From: a bacterium | GTDB taxonomy: Bacteria; UBP18; UBA7526 | Length of the DNA: 14,910 nt | NCBI GenBank assembly: GCA_030616365.1 | Contig: JAUWXM010000020.1 | Coordinates: 1-14,910, forward strand | Reading direction: 5' to 3' | Shown here: piece after piece, positions 1-6,311 of the stretch | Layout: every line of letters begins with the position of its first letter | Position numbering within the stretch: the first letter of the stretch is position 1 | Notes under the pieces: generated by a model | Seen by the model: the letters and a program-made list of their open reading frames with translations, nothing else | Databases searched by the model: none | What the model was told of the DNA's origin: nothing | Position numbers and translations under genes: made by a program

Positions 1-381
1 TCACCAGAAGGGGAGGTGATAAGGGAAGCGAGACCCCGCTTAATAAGAGAGGTGAGATTGAGGAAGGAAAATCTCGACTTCTTAAGAAAATCCCTCTCCG
101 GTGTGGTCAATGAGCTGGGGACCGGTTGGCGGGCAAAGATAGAGAAAATAGAGATAGTAGGGAAGACGGGCACTGCTGAAAACCCTTTAGGAGAGGACCA
201 CGCCTGGTTCATTGGTTTCGCTCCTTGTAGAGAGCCAGAGATAGCGCTCGCCGTTCTCATTGAACACGGAGGGATGGGAGGGGAGGCCGCGGCCCCTGTT
301 GCCAAAAAGATATTCAAAGCATACTTTGAAGAAAAATGGGAAAGTGAGAAAGTGAGAGAACAGGTAATCGGTAATCAGTAA
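1..381 (+). CDS. mrdA: Penicillin-binding protein 2, C-terminal fragment (5' end outside window)
   Basis: This is the C-terminal end of a class B penicillin-binding protein, the transpeptidase that crosslinks peptidoglycan during cell elongation in the periplasm. The frame is open from base 1, so the true start lies upstream. The fragment holds the third active-site motif KTGTAEN, with its lysine at fragment residue 55 (bases 163-165), followed by the usual HAWFIGFAP strand and a final helix containing AAPVAKKIF. The SxxK and SxN motifs would be upstream. The assignment to PBP2 rather than PBP3 rests on rodA lying immediately downstream, the usual mrdA-rodA pairing. The last residues (ESEKVREQVIGNQ) are encoded by short tandem repeats continuing into the spacer, so the natural C-terminus has probably been extended or replaced by repeat sequence. 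Confidence 0.9.
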   Translation, partial: SPEGEVIREARPRLIREVRLRKENLDFLRKSLSGVVNELGTGWRAKIEKIEIVGKTGTAENPLGEDHAWFIGFAPCREPEIALAVLIEHGGMGGEAAAPVAKKIFKAYFEEKWESEKVREQVIGNQ

Positions 382-398
382 TCGGTAATCAGTAATCG
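340..398. repeat. Short tandem repeats spanning the mrdA stop codon
   Basis: Two copies of the 8-bp unit GAAAGTGA (340-347, 348-355) are followed by five copies of the 7-bp unit GTAATCR (364-398, with G and A alternating in the last position). The stop codon at 379-381 lies within the third heptamer, so the repeat is partly coding. Confidence 0.85.
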
Positions 399-423
399 GT
401 GGGAAAGTGCAAAATGCAAAATG

Positions 424-492
424 AAAAATTAGCAATGCAAAATGCAAATTTGCTTTTTATTCCTTACTTTTTTTACTTGTCAACTTGTTATC
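424..492. repeat. Dispersed composite intergenic repeat, copy A
   Basis: Bases 424-448 are an exact 25-bp match to 3680-3704. Both copies are followed, after a short variable stretch, by a T-rich segment containing TTACTTTTT and ACTTGTCAACTTGTTA (here about 464-490). Copy A leads directly into the octanucleotide array. I see no coding content. Confidence 0.85.
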
Positions 493-580
493 TTGTTTAC
501 TTATCAACTTATCAACTTATCAACTTATCAACTTATCAACTTGTCAACTTGTCAACTTGTCAACTTATTAACTTATTAAC
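477..580. repeat. Octanucleotide tandem array, 13 contiguous units
   Basis: Thirteen 8-bp units lie head to tail: three variants (TTGTCAAC, TTGTTATC, TTGTTTAC) at 477-500, five TTATCAAC at 501-540, three TTGTCAAC at 541-564, and two TTATTAAC at 565-580. Identical variants sit side by side, which suggests successive local duplication. Single or few copies of the same unit recur at 2299-2322 and near 3732. A 66-codon open frame crosses the array but has only repeat-derived sequence. Confidence 0.93.
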
Positions 581-581
581 T

Positions 582-596
582 CCCACCGGAGGTGGG
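582..596 (+). promoter_or_regulatory. Hairpin overlapping the rodA ribosome binding site
   Basis: CCCACC (582-587) and GGTGGG (591-596) form a 6-bp stem with the 3-nt loop GGA. The Shine-Dalgarno GGAGGT (588-593) lies in the loop and 3' arm, five bases before the ATG at 599, so folding would hide it. The same design, a GC-rich stem with a GGA/GGAT/GGCA loop, occurs at 3664-3679 and 6253-6272, so this may be a repeat remnant rather than an evolved regulator. Confidence 0.6.
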
Positions 597-598
597 TG

Positions 599-1651
599 AT
601 GTTTGATAGAAGACTTTTAAAGAACTTTGACTGGGGCTTACTCGCCATCACCCTTCTCCTCTGCCTTATCGGGTTATTGACCATCTATAGTACCGCCACC
701 CCCCAGCACCTGAAGCAGTTTGCTTCTCTGGGTCTAGGCCTGGTTGCTTGCGTGATCCTCTTCTCCATCGATTATCATAAGTGGGCGAGATGGGCTTCTC
801 TCCTTTATCTTGCAGGCCTGGTACTTCTCTCGCTCCTCTTCTTCTTCGGCCACTCAGTATTGGGTGCCAGGCGCTGGCTCTCCATTGGCTTCTTAACCTT
901 CCAGCCTTCAGAAGTCTCCAAGGTAGCAACCCTTCTCCTCCTCGCCAGATACCTAAGCCAGAAGGAGAAGACAGACCTCTTCATTCCTTTAATCATTGTC
1001 GTCCTACCCCTTCTTTTAATAGCCAGTCAGCCCGACCTGGGAACTGCCTTCCTCTTTCTCCCTCTGGGACTGGTCCTGGTTTATCTCGCTGGTGCCCGGA
1101 TAAGGCATCTTTTTCTTTTAATCGGTTCCTTCCTACTCGCTTCTCCCTTGGGCTGGCTCTTTCTGCATGACTATCAGAAGAGGAGGATTCTCTCCTTCTT
1201 AAGTCCCGCCAGGGATCCCCTGGGTGCGGGCTACAATGTCATCCAGTCCAAGATCGCCATCGGCTCTGGCCGGCTCTTGGGAAAAGGATTCCTAAATAGT
1301 ACCCAGTCCAGTTTCCTGCCCGGACATCATACCGACTTCATCTTCTCCTCCTTTGCAGAGGAGTGGGGCTTTTTGGGTTCCCTTCTCCTTTTGGGAATCT
1401 ACTTCTTTCTCATCATTCGTGCCATTGAAATAAGCCTCCATGCTAAGGACAGATTAGGATCCCTCTTAGCAGCCGGGGTTGCCATTCTCCTCGCCAGCCA
1501 GATCATCATCAATATCGCCATGGCAACCGGAATCCTGCCTGCTACGGGATTGCCCCTTCCCTTCTTAAGTTATGGGGGAAGCCACTTAGTAACCAGCCTC
1601 GCCTCAATCGGCCTCTTGCTCAATATACGCATGCGTAGATTTATGTTTTAA
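599..1651 (+). CDS. rodA: Rod shape-determining SEDS glycosyltransferase RodA
   Basis: RodA polymerises lipid II glycan strands in the inner membrane, paired with PBP2 as the elongasome synthase. The protein is 350 aa, normal for RodA, and very hydrophobic with about ten membrane segments. SEDS signatures are clear: GARRWLSIG with FQPSEVSK in the N-terminal half, SQPDLGTA, the long loop with DPLGAGYNVIQSKIAIGSG, then LPGHHTDFIFSSFAEEWG, whose Asp246 matches the catalytic aspartate of the family. Near the C-terminus is LPLPFLSYGGSHL. I chose ATG 599 because GGAGGT lies five bases upstream; the in-frame GTG at 596 is too close to it. FtsW is the alternative, but the HTDFIF motif context and mrdA upstream favour RodA. 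Confidence 0.95.
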   Translation: MFDRRLLKNFDWGLLAITLLLCLIGLLTIYSTATPQHLKQFASLGLGLVACVILFSIDYHKWARWASLLYLAGLVLLSLLFFFGHSVLGARRWLSIGFLTFQPSEVSKVATLLLLARYLSQKEKTDLFIPLIIVVLPLLLIASQPDLGTAFLFLPLGLVLVYLAGARIRHLFLLIGSFLLASPLGWLFLHDYQKRRILSFLSPARDPLGAGYNVIQSKIAIGSGRLLGKGFLNSTQSSFLPGHHTDFIFSSFAEEWGFLGSLLLLGIYFFLIIRAIEISLHAKDRLGSLLAAGVAILLASQIIINIAMATGILPATGLPLPFLSYGGSHLVTSLASIGLLLNIRMRRFMF

Positions 1652-1659
1652 AACATAGC

Positions 1660-1718
1660 TTCAGGCTACAGGCTTATAGGCTTGAAACTTGCGGCTTGCA
1701 GCTTGTGGCTTGAAGCAG
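1660..1718. repeat. GCTTG-type degenerate repeat, copy 1
   Basis: The stretch is built from variants of GGCTTRnA (CAGGCTA, CAGGCTT, GGCTTGAAA, CGGCTTGCAGCTTGTGG). Nineteen bases at 1680-1698 are identical to 4913-4931 in the proB-proA spacer. The rest of the rodA-rplU spacer up to the promoter (1719-1827) shows only a weak hairpin at 1754-1768 and no gene. Confidence 0.8.
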
Positions 1719-1827
1719 GAGTAAATATGCTTTCTTTATGAGGAAAAGATATAAGGGATGCTTTCCCTGATTTTCAAGCCGGCCAGGTATTTAGGGAATG
1801 AGATATTTCAAAAGTCAAAGAGCGGGG

Positions 1828-1856
1828 TTGACAAATTTCTTTATTGATGATATACT
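1828..1856 (+). promoter_or_regulatory. Sigma-70-type promoter of the rplU operon
   Basis: A perfect -35 box TTGACA (1828-1833) is separated by exactly 17 bases from a near-consensus -10 box TATACT (1851-1856). Transcription would begin near 1863, just before the leader hairpin. This is the only strong promoter visible in region 1, so it probably drives rplU-rpmA-obgE and perhaps the genes beyond. Confidence 0.85.
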
Positions 1857-1866
1857 TATTAAATAA

Positions 1867-1918
1867 ATCCCGCACCTTTCTGCTGCAAAGAGATACTTTA
1901 AAGTAAAAGGTGCGGGAT
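1867..1918 (+). promoter_or_regulatory. 5' leader hairpin of rplU (candidate L21 leader element)
   Basis: A perfect 13-bp stem pairs 1867-1879 with 1906-1918 (core CCCGCACCTTT / AAAGGTGCGGG) around a 26-nt loop. It starts about four bases from the predicted transcription start and ends five bases before the GGAG of rplU. Known L21 leaders in Firmicutes are structured RNAs upstream of rplU, and a feedback role is possible here. I have not shown homology to that family. mRNA 5'-end protection is an alternative. Confidence 0.65.
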
Positions 1919-1933
1919 AAATTGGAGAACGAT

Positions 1934-2290
1934 ATGTATGCCATAATCCAAAGCGGAAGCAAGCAGTATAAAATAGAGGTTGGGGATACTATCCGCACAG
2001 AAAGAATGGACTCCAAAGTAGGGGAGAAGATAGAGCTAAAGGAAGTCCTACTGATCAAGGATGAGGATCAGGTCCTGGTGGGAAGGCCCCTTCTCGTTGG
2101 AGCAAGGGTCATTGCAGAGGTCAGGGAGCAGGGAAGAGAGAAGAAGATAGTGATCGGTAAGTTCAAGAGAAGAAAGGGATACAGAAAAAAAGCCGGGCAT
2201 CGCCAGGAATATACTGCATTGCTCATCAAAGAAATAAAGTTACCAAAGCCAGCCGCTAAGAAGATACAAGTTAACAAGGATACAAGTTAA
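1934..2290 (+). CDS. rplU: 50S ribosomal protein L21
   Basis: L21 binds 23S rRNA in the large ribosomal subunit. The N-terminus MYAIIQSGSKQYKIEVGD is the family hallmark, followed by a GRP/GARVIAEV segment and the basic KFKRRKGYRKKAGHRQEYT stretch that contacts rRNA. I chose ATG 1934 because GGAG (1924-1927) lies six bases upstream; a GTG at 1910 would add residues encoded by the leader hairpin. The 118-aa product is longer than the usual ~103 aa. The extra C-terminal residues (ending KKIQVNKDTS) are encoded by a tandem duplicated 16-bp unit, so the tail looks repeat-derived. rpmA follows 59 bases downstream. Confidence 0.95.
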   Translation: MYAIIQSGSKQYKIEVGDTIRTERMDSKVGEKIELKEVLLIKDEDQVLVGRPLLVGARVIAEVREQGREKKIVIGKFKRRKGYRKKAGHRQEYTALLIKEIKLPKPAAKKIQVNKDTS

Positions 2291-2322
2291 CAAGAAACTT
2301 ATTCACTTATCAACTTATCAAC
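2263..2322. repeat. Tandem repeats across the rplU stop codon and rplU-rpmA spacer
   Basis: GATACAAGTTAACAAG occurs twice in direct tandem (2263-2278, 2279-2294), with the rplU stop codon (2288-2290) inside the second copy. Three 8-bp units follow: TTATTCAC, TTATCAAC, TTATCAAC (2299-2322), matching the unit of the 477-580 array. Confidence 0.88.
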
Positions 2323-2349
2323 TAAACTATTCTATAATAGGAGGAAATT

Positions 2350-2616
2350 ATGGCACATAAGAAGGGAATGGGTTCCTCAAGGAATGGAAGGGATTCTGCT
2401 TCCCAGAGGTTGGGGATCAAGACCTCCTCTGGCCAGAAGGTAAGAGCAGGCGCCATCATTGTCAGGCAGAGGGGGACGAGATTTCGACCGGGTTTGAATG
2501 TCGGCCTGGGAAGGGATGATACTCTCTTTGCTATGATAGATGGCTTCGTCTCCTTTGAGAGAACTGGAGAGAGGAAGAGGGTCTCTATCTACCCCTCCCT
2601 CAAGATGATCCACTAA
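2350..2616 (+). CDS. rpmA: 50S ribosomal protein L27
   Basis: L27 sits at the peptidyl-transferase centre, with its flexible N-terminal tail reaching toward the A and P sites. The 88-aa protein begins MAHKKGMGSSRNGRDS, very close to the family consensus, followed by QRLGIKTSSGQ and the GxxIVRQRGTRFRPG region. There is no N-terminal extension of the Firmicutes type, so no Prp-like processing protease is needed, and none is encoded between rplU and rpmA. A strong Shine-Dalgarno AGGAGG (2339-2344) precedes the ATG by five bases. Position 7 is Met where Gly is more usual, a minor oddity. obgE starts 11 bases downstream. Confidence 0.97.
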   Translation: MAHKKGMGSSRNGRDSASQRLGIKTSSGQKVRAGAIIVRQRGTRFRPGLNVGLGRDDTLFAMIDGFVSFERTGERKRVSIYPSLKMIH

Positions 2617-2627
2617 TATCCCAAACC

Positions 2628-3626
2628 ATGTTCATTGATCGGACAAATATCTTTGTGAAAGCAGGTAATGGAGGGAATGGTTGCATCGCCTTTGCCCGCC
2701 AGAAGCATCGTCGAGGTGGCCCGGATGGTGGAAATGGAGGAAGAGGGGGGAGTATCTACCTGGAGGTAGATAAAAGACTTAAGACATTAATTGACCTTCG
2801 TTACCACCCTCACTATAGAGCAGAAAACGGAGCCCACGGAAAGGGAAAGAGCAAGAGCGGGAAGAAGGGTCAAGACCTGATTATTAGAATCCCTCCAGGA
2901 ACCGTAGTAAGGCATAGGAAGAACAGAGAACTTATCGCCGATCTGGTAAACCCCGGCCAGAGAATATTAATTGCTAAGGAAGGAAGAGGGGGGAAGGGGA
3001 ATGCTTCCCTTGCTTCTTCCCGGGATCCGGCTCCCCGCTTTGCAGAGGAGGGGCAGACAGGTGAGGAGAGGGAATTAGAATTAGAATTAAAACTGATCGC
3101 AGATGTGGGACTAGTCGGCTATCCCAATAGTGGCAAATCTACTCTTTTAGCCTCTCTCACCCGTGCCCGACCCAAGATCGCCTCCTATCCCTTTACCACC
3201 CTCTCTCCCAACCTGGGAGTCGTCTCTTATAAGGGAAGAGAGTTCGTCCTGGCTGATATCCCAGGACTTATTGAGGGAGCCCATAAAGGGAAGGGGTTGG
3301 GGGTCGATTTCCTGCGCCACATAGAGAGGACCAAGCTTCTCATCCACATCGTTGATCTTATCGGCTATGAAGAAAATCCTCCCTCCTTTAACTTCCGGGC
3401 AATAAATGAAGAGATTAAAGCCCACGATCCCCTGCTCCTTGAGAGGCCTCAGATTGTGGCGGCGAATAAGATGGACCTGGAAAAGGCCAGGAAGAACTTT
3501 GCTCAGTTCCAAAAAGAGCTCGGAAGCCAGAGATATAAGATATACCCTATTTCTGCCTTAACTGGCGAAGGAACAGAAGAGTTAAAAGAGGCGGTAGCAA
3601 AGGAACTGGAGAAAGCAGGAGAGTGA
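2628..3626 (+). CDS. obgE: GTPase Obg (CgtA), ribosome assembly
   Basis: Obg is an essential GTPase of late 50S assembly and stress signalling. At 332 aa it has the glycine-rich Obg fold (about 1-155: KAGNGGNGC, GGPDGGNGGRGG, GAHGKGKSKSGKKG) and the G domain (about 160-330). P-loop GYPNSGKST is at 164-172, the G3 motif DIPGL at 210-214, and NKMD at 280-283. The optional C-terminal OCT domain is absent, as in many lineages. Only 11 bases separate it from rpmA and no good Shine-Dalgarno is visible, so it probably relies on translational coupling. The rplU-rpmA-obgE order is widely conserved. Confidence 0.97.
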   Translation: MFIDRTNIFVKAGNGGNGCIAFARQKHRRGGPDGGNGGRGGSIYLEVDKRLKTLIDLRYHPHYRAENGAHGKGKSKSGKKGQDLIIRIPPGTVVRHRKNRELIADLVNPGQRILIAKEGRGGKGNASLASSRDPAPRFAEEGQTGEERELELELKLIADVGLVGYPNSGKSTLLASLTRARPKIASYPFTTLSPNLGVVSYKGREFVLADIPGLIEGAHKGKGLGVDFLRHIERTKLLIHIVDLIGYEENPPSFNFRAINEEIKAHDPLLLERPQIVAANKMDLEKARKNFAQFQKELGSQRYKIYPISALTGEGTEELKEAVAKELEKAGE

Positions 3627-3663
3627 GCAGGTGGAAAAGTGGGGAATCAATGAAAATTGCCTG

Positions 3664-3746
3664 CCTGTCGGCAGACAGGAAAAATTAGCAATGCAAAATG
3701 CAAAGTTACTTCATACTTCTTACTTTTTACTTGTCAACTTGTTACC
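3664..3746. repeat. Dispersed composite intergenic repeat, copy B, with hairpin
   Basis: A small hairpin CCTGTC-GGCA-GACAGG (3664-3679) abuts the 25-bp sequence (3680-3704) identical to 424-448. The T-rich segment with ACTTGTCAACTTGTTA, also present after copy A, follows at about 3729-3744. It fills most of the obgE-proB spacer. Confidence 0.85.
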
Positions 3747-3774
3747 TCTTACTTGTGACTGAATGGAGCAATAA

Positions 3775-4884
3775 GTGGAGAGAGACTTCTCAAAAGCAAA
3801 ACGCATCGTGGTGAAGGTGGGTTCCAACCTCCTAACAGAAAAGAATAGATTGAACCTGAAGAGGATGGAGGAGATCGTAGATCAACTGGCCTCTCTCCAA
3901 AAGGAGAATAGAGAGATTATCCTGGTCACCTCTGGTGCCATTGCCAGCGGAATGGGAAGGTTAAAACTGAAGAAACTTGCCTCAATGCCTCAGAAGCAGG
4001 CCGCGGCAGCCATCGGCCAGAATCTCTTGATGGGGATATATGAGAGACTCTTCAAGAAAAGGGGCTGCCTCATTGCCCAGGTTCTCTTGACCTCCGAGGA
4101 TATTCAAGATAGAGAGAAGTACCTCAATGCCCGCAACACCCTTCTCACCCTTTTGAATTACCAGGCCATCCCCATCGTCAACGAAAACGATACCGTGGCA
4201 GTAGATGAGATAAAGTTTGGGGATAACGATACTCTCTCCGCCCTGGTGGCCAGTAAGGTAGAGGCGGATCTCTTAATCATCCTAACAGATACTAAGGGGC
4301 TCTATACTGCTGATCCCAAGAGGAAAAGAGAGGTCAAGTTTGTAGAAGAGGTATCCGAGATCAGTCCCCAGTTGGAGAGGATGGCCTCTGGCCCGGGAAC
4401 CCTGAGGGGAACGGGAGGAATGGTGACTAAACTGAGGGCGGCAAAGATCGCCCGCTCCTCTGGAGTGGCCATGGTCATCGCTGATGGAAGAGTAAGGAAT
4501 ATAATCCCCCGACTTTTAGCCGGGGAACGTCTGGGAACCCTATTTCTACCTAAGAAAAGGCTCAAATCGCGAAAGAGATGGATTGCTTTTGGAGTCATCC
4601 TCAAGGGGAAGCTAAGAGTAGATGAGGGAGCCAAGGAGGCCATTTCCAAGAGAGGGAAGAGTCTCCTCCCCTCTGGAATCACAGAGGTTAGGGGTGAGTT
4701 CTCTATAGGAGACGGGGTGAGCATTATCAATGAAGAAGGTGAAGAGTTTGCCCGGGGAATAGCCTCCTACTCCTCAAGCGAAGTCGATAGAGTAAAGGGA
4801 AAGAAGACCCAGGAGATAAGAAAGATCCTGGGCTATAAGGACTACGATGAGATCATCCACCGGGATAATCTGGTCATCCTCTAA
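3775..4884 (+). CDS. proB: Glutamate 5-kinase
   Basis: This cytoplasmic enzyme phosphorylates the gamma-carboxyl of glutamate with ATP, the first and usually proline-inhibited step of proline synthesis. At 369 aa it matches the common kinase-plus-PUA form. The amino-acid-kinase domain (about 8-260) shows KVGSNLL (14-20), TSGAIASGMG (52-61), VNENDT (135-140), FGDNDT (148-153), TDTKGLYTADP (171-181) and the GTGGMVTK segment. The PUA domain follows at about 275-362. The start is GTG 3775, six bases after GGAG (3765-3768), and the protein then begins ERDFSKAKRIVVKVG, in register with the family. proA, the next pathway step, is 84 bases downstream. Confidence 0.97.
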   Translation: MERDFSKAKRIVVKVGSNLLTEKNRLNLKRMEEIVDQLASLQKENREIILVTSGAIASGMGRLKLKKLASMPQKQAAAAIGQNLLMGIYERLFKKRGCLIAQVLLTSEDIQDREKYLNARNTLLTLLNYQAIPIVNENDTVAVDEIKFGDNDTLSALVASKVEADLLIILTDTKGLYTADPKRKREVKFVEEVSEISPQLERMASGPGTLRGTGGMVTKLRAAKIARSSGVAMVIADGRVRNIIPRLLAGERLGTLFLPKKRLKSRKRWIAFGVILKGKLRVDEGAKEAISKRGKSLLPSGITEVRGEFSIGDGVSIINEEGEEFARGIASYSSSEVDRVKGKKTQEIRKILGYKDYDEIIHRDNLVIL

Positions 4885-4888
4885 AATT

Positions 4889-4943
4889 CAGGCCTCAGGC
4901 CACAGGCTGCAAGCTTGAAACTTGCGGCTTGTAGCTTGCAGCA
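4889..4943. repeat. GCTTG-type degenerate repeat, copy 2
   Basis: The spacer between proB and proA consists mainly of CAGGCYnCAGGC and GCTTGNAA/GCTTGTA variants. Bases 4913-4931 repeat 1680-1698 exactly (19 bp). No promoter is obvious, so proA is likely transcribed with proB. Confidence 0.8.
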
Positions 4944-4968
4944 TAAATAACTCCTAAAAGGCGTTAAA

Positions 4969-6216
4969 ATGTCTATTAAGAGTGAGATGATTAATATGGC
5001 CAAGAGGGCTAAAGAGGCCTCGGAAGAATTGGCCAGACTTTCTACCCCTGCCAAGAATAGCATGCTAAAGAATATGGCAAGGGGAATCCTGAAGAGAAAA
5101 AAAGAAATTTTAAGAGCAAACGAAAGGGATGTTAAACTGGCTAAGAAGAAAGGTCTAAGTAGGGCCCTAATAGATCGCCTCACCCTAAATCCTGCCCGCA
5201 TCGAGAACATGGCAAAATCCCTAAGAGAGGTCGCCTCCCTTCCCGATCCCGTGGGAAGAATAATGAAGACCACCAGACGGCCTAATGGCTTAGTAATAAA
5301 GAAGATAAGGGTTCCCATTGGGGTAATCGCTATGATCTATGAGGCCCGGCCAAATGTCACGGTAGAGGCCAGTGGCCTGGCATTAAAGAGCGGGAGTGCC
5401 ATCATTCTAAAGGGAGGAAGCGAGGCCCAGAACTCCAACCTTTTTATCACCAAAATTTTGAATGAGACTAAAGGCTTGCCTGAAAGAGCCATTCAACTAA
5501 TCAGAACCACTTCTCGGAAGGCGGTAAAGGAATTACTGAGATTGGATGATTACATCGATCTCGTCATCCCCCGGGGAGGGGAGGGTCTCATCCAGATGGT
5601 GAGAAGGGAATCCACTATCCCGGTCATCGCCCATGCTAAAGGGTTATGCCATACCTATGTGGATGGGGATGCTGATCTAAATATGGCAGAAAGAGTAGTT
5701 TATAATGCCAAGGTCCAGAGGCCAGGGGTTTGCAATGCCCTTGAGACCCTCTTAGTGCATAGAGATGTTGCTAAAAGGTTTCTACTCCGGATGATCAAGA
5801 GATTGGAAGGGGCGGGGGTAGAGGTAAGAGGTTGTCCTAAAAGTAGAAGAATTGCCCCCGGTATCAATAAGGCCAAAGAGATCGATTGGCAGGCAGAGTA
5901 CCTGGACTTGATCCTGTCCATCAAGGTAGTAAAAGGCCTCACTGAGGCCTTAGACCATATCTCGAGGTATGGCTCACACCACTCAGAGGCCATAATCACC
6001 AGAAATAAGAGAGCGGCAGAGAAATTCTTGAAAGAGGTCGATGCTAGTGCGGTCTTTATCAACGCCTCAACCAGGCTCAATGATGGGGGAGAGTTTGGTC
6101 TGGGGGCAGAGATCGGGATCTCTACTCAGAAGCTCCATGCTCGAGGGCCCATGGGCTTGGAGGAACTCACCACGTATAAATACCTCGTTTATGGAAAAGG
6201 ACAGGTCAGAACATAA
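4969..6216 (+). CDS. proA: Gamma-glutamyl phosphate reductase
   Basis: This aldehyde-dehydrogenase-superfamily enzyme reduces gamma-glutamyl phosphate with NADPH to glutamate semialdehyde, the second step of proline synthesis. The 415-aa length is typical. Visible signatures are PIGVIAMIYEARPNVTVEA, the LKSGSAIILKGGSEA nucleotide-binding loop, IPRGGEGLI, and the catalytic cysteine Cys255 in QRPGVCNALET. Further on are HHSEAIIT, FINASTRLNDGGEFGLGAEIGISTQKLHARGPMGLEELTTYKY, all family-conserved. ATG 4969 has a modest AAAAGG seven bases upstream. The protein appears intact and functional. Confidence 0.97.
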   Translation: MSIKSEMINMAKRAKEASEELARLSTPAKNSMLKNMARGILKRKKEILRANERDVKLAKKKGLSRALIDRLTLNPARIENMAKSLREVASLPDPVGRIMKTTRRPNGLVIKKIRVPIGVIAMIYEARPNVTVEASGLALKSGSAIILKGGSEAQNSNLFITKILNETKGLPERAIQLIRTTSRKAVKELLRLDDYIDLVIPRGGEGLIQMVRRESTIPVIAHAKGLCHTYVDGDADLNMAERVVYNAKVQRPGVCNALETLLVHRDVAKRFLLRMIKRLEGAGVEVRGCPKSRRIAPGINKAKEIDWQAEYLDLILSIKVVKGLTEALDHISRYGSHHSEAIITRNKRAAEKFLKEVDASAVFINASTRLNDGGEFGLGAEIGISTQKLHARGPMGLEELTTYKYLVYGKGQVRT

Positions 6217-6221
6217 GGTTC

Positions 6222-6272
6222 ACGGTTGACGGTGTACGGTTAACGGTAAACAGTCCCGACGGATGTCGGGAC
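6222..6272. repeat. ACGGTTR heptamer repeat plus GTCCCGAC hairpin
   Basis: Four contiguous 7-bp units (ACGGTTG, ACGGTGT, ACGGTTA, ACGGTAA; 6222-6249) are followed by a perfect hairpin with 8-bp arms, GTCCCGAC (6253-6260) and GTCGGGAC (6265-6272), and loop GGAT. The hairpin arms recur inside the aminotransferase gene at 11005-11036. No T-run follows, so it is not a convincing terminator. Confidence 0.85.
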
Positions 6273-6311
6273 GGGTCAACGGCAAACGAAATCACCAATA
6301 TTGGAGACGCT

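Noticed and set aside
477..580. TTATCAAC units as DnaA boxes of a replication origin
   Set aside because: They lack the CCACA half of the DnaA box, form a strict tandem array, and vary to TTGTCAAC and TTATTAAC. No dnaA or dnaN gene is nearby.
364..580. CRISPR-like repetition
   Set aside because: Units are 7-8 bp with no unique spacers and no cas genes.
399..599. Open frame of 66 codons between mrdA and rodA
   Set aside because: It is a translation of the octanucleotide array (STYQLINL-type repeats) with no ribosome binding site and no family resemblance.
666..1170. Overlapping open frames on both strands within rodA
   Set aside because: They are shadows of the well-conserved rodA frame, with no recognisable protein features.
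1754..1768. AGGGA/TCCCT hairpin as rodA terminator
   Set aside because: Only five base pairs with no T-run; too weak to call.
1910..1933. Upstream GTG start for rplU
   Set aside because: It lies in the 3' arm of the leader hairpin, has no ribosome binding site, and would add residues before the conserved MYAIIQSG start.
6253..6272. GTCCCGAC hairpin as proA terminator
   Set aside because: The stem is perfect but no T-run follows, and the same arms occur inside a coding sequence, so a repeat is the better explanation.
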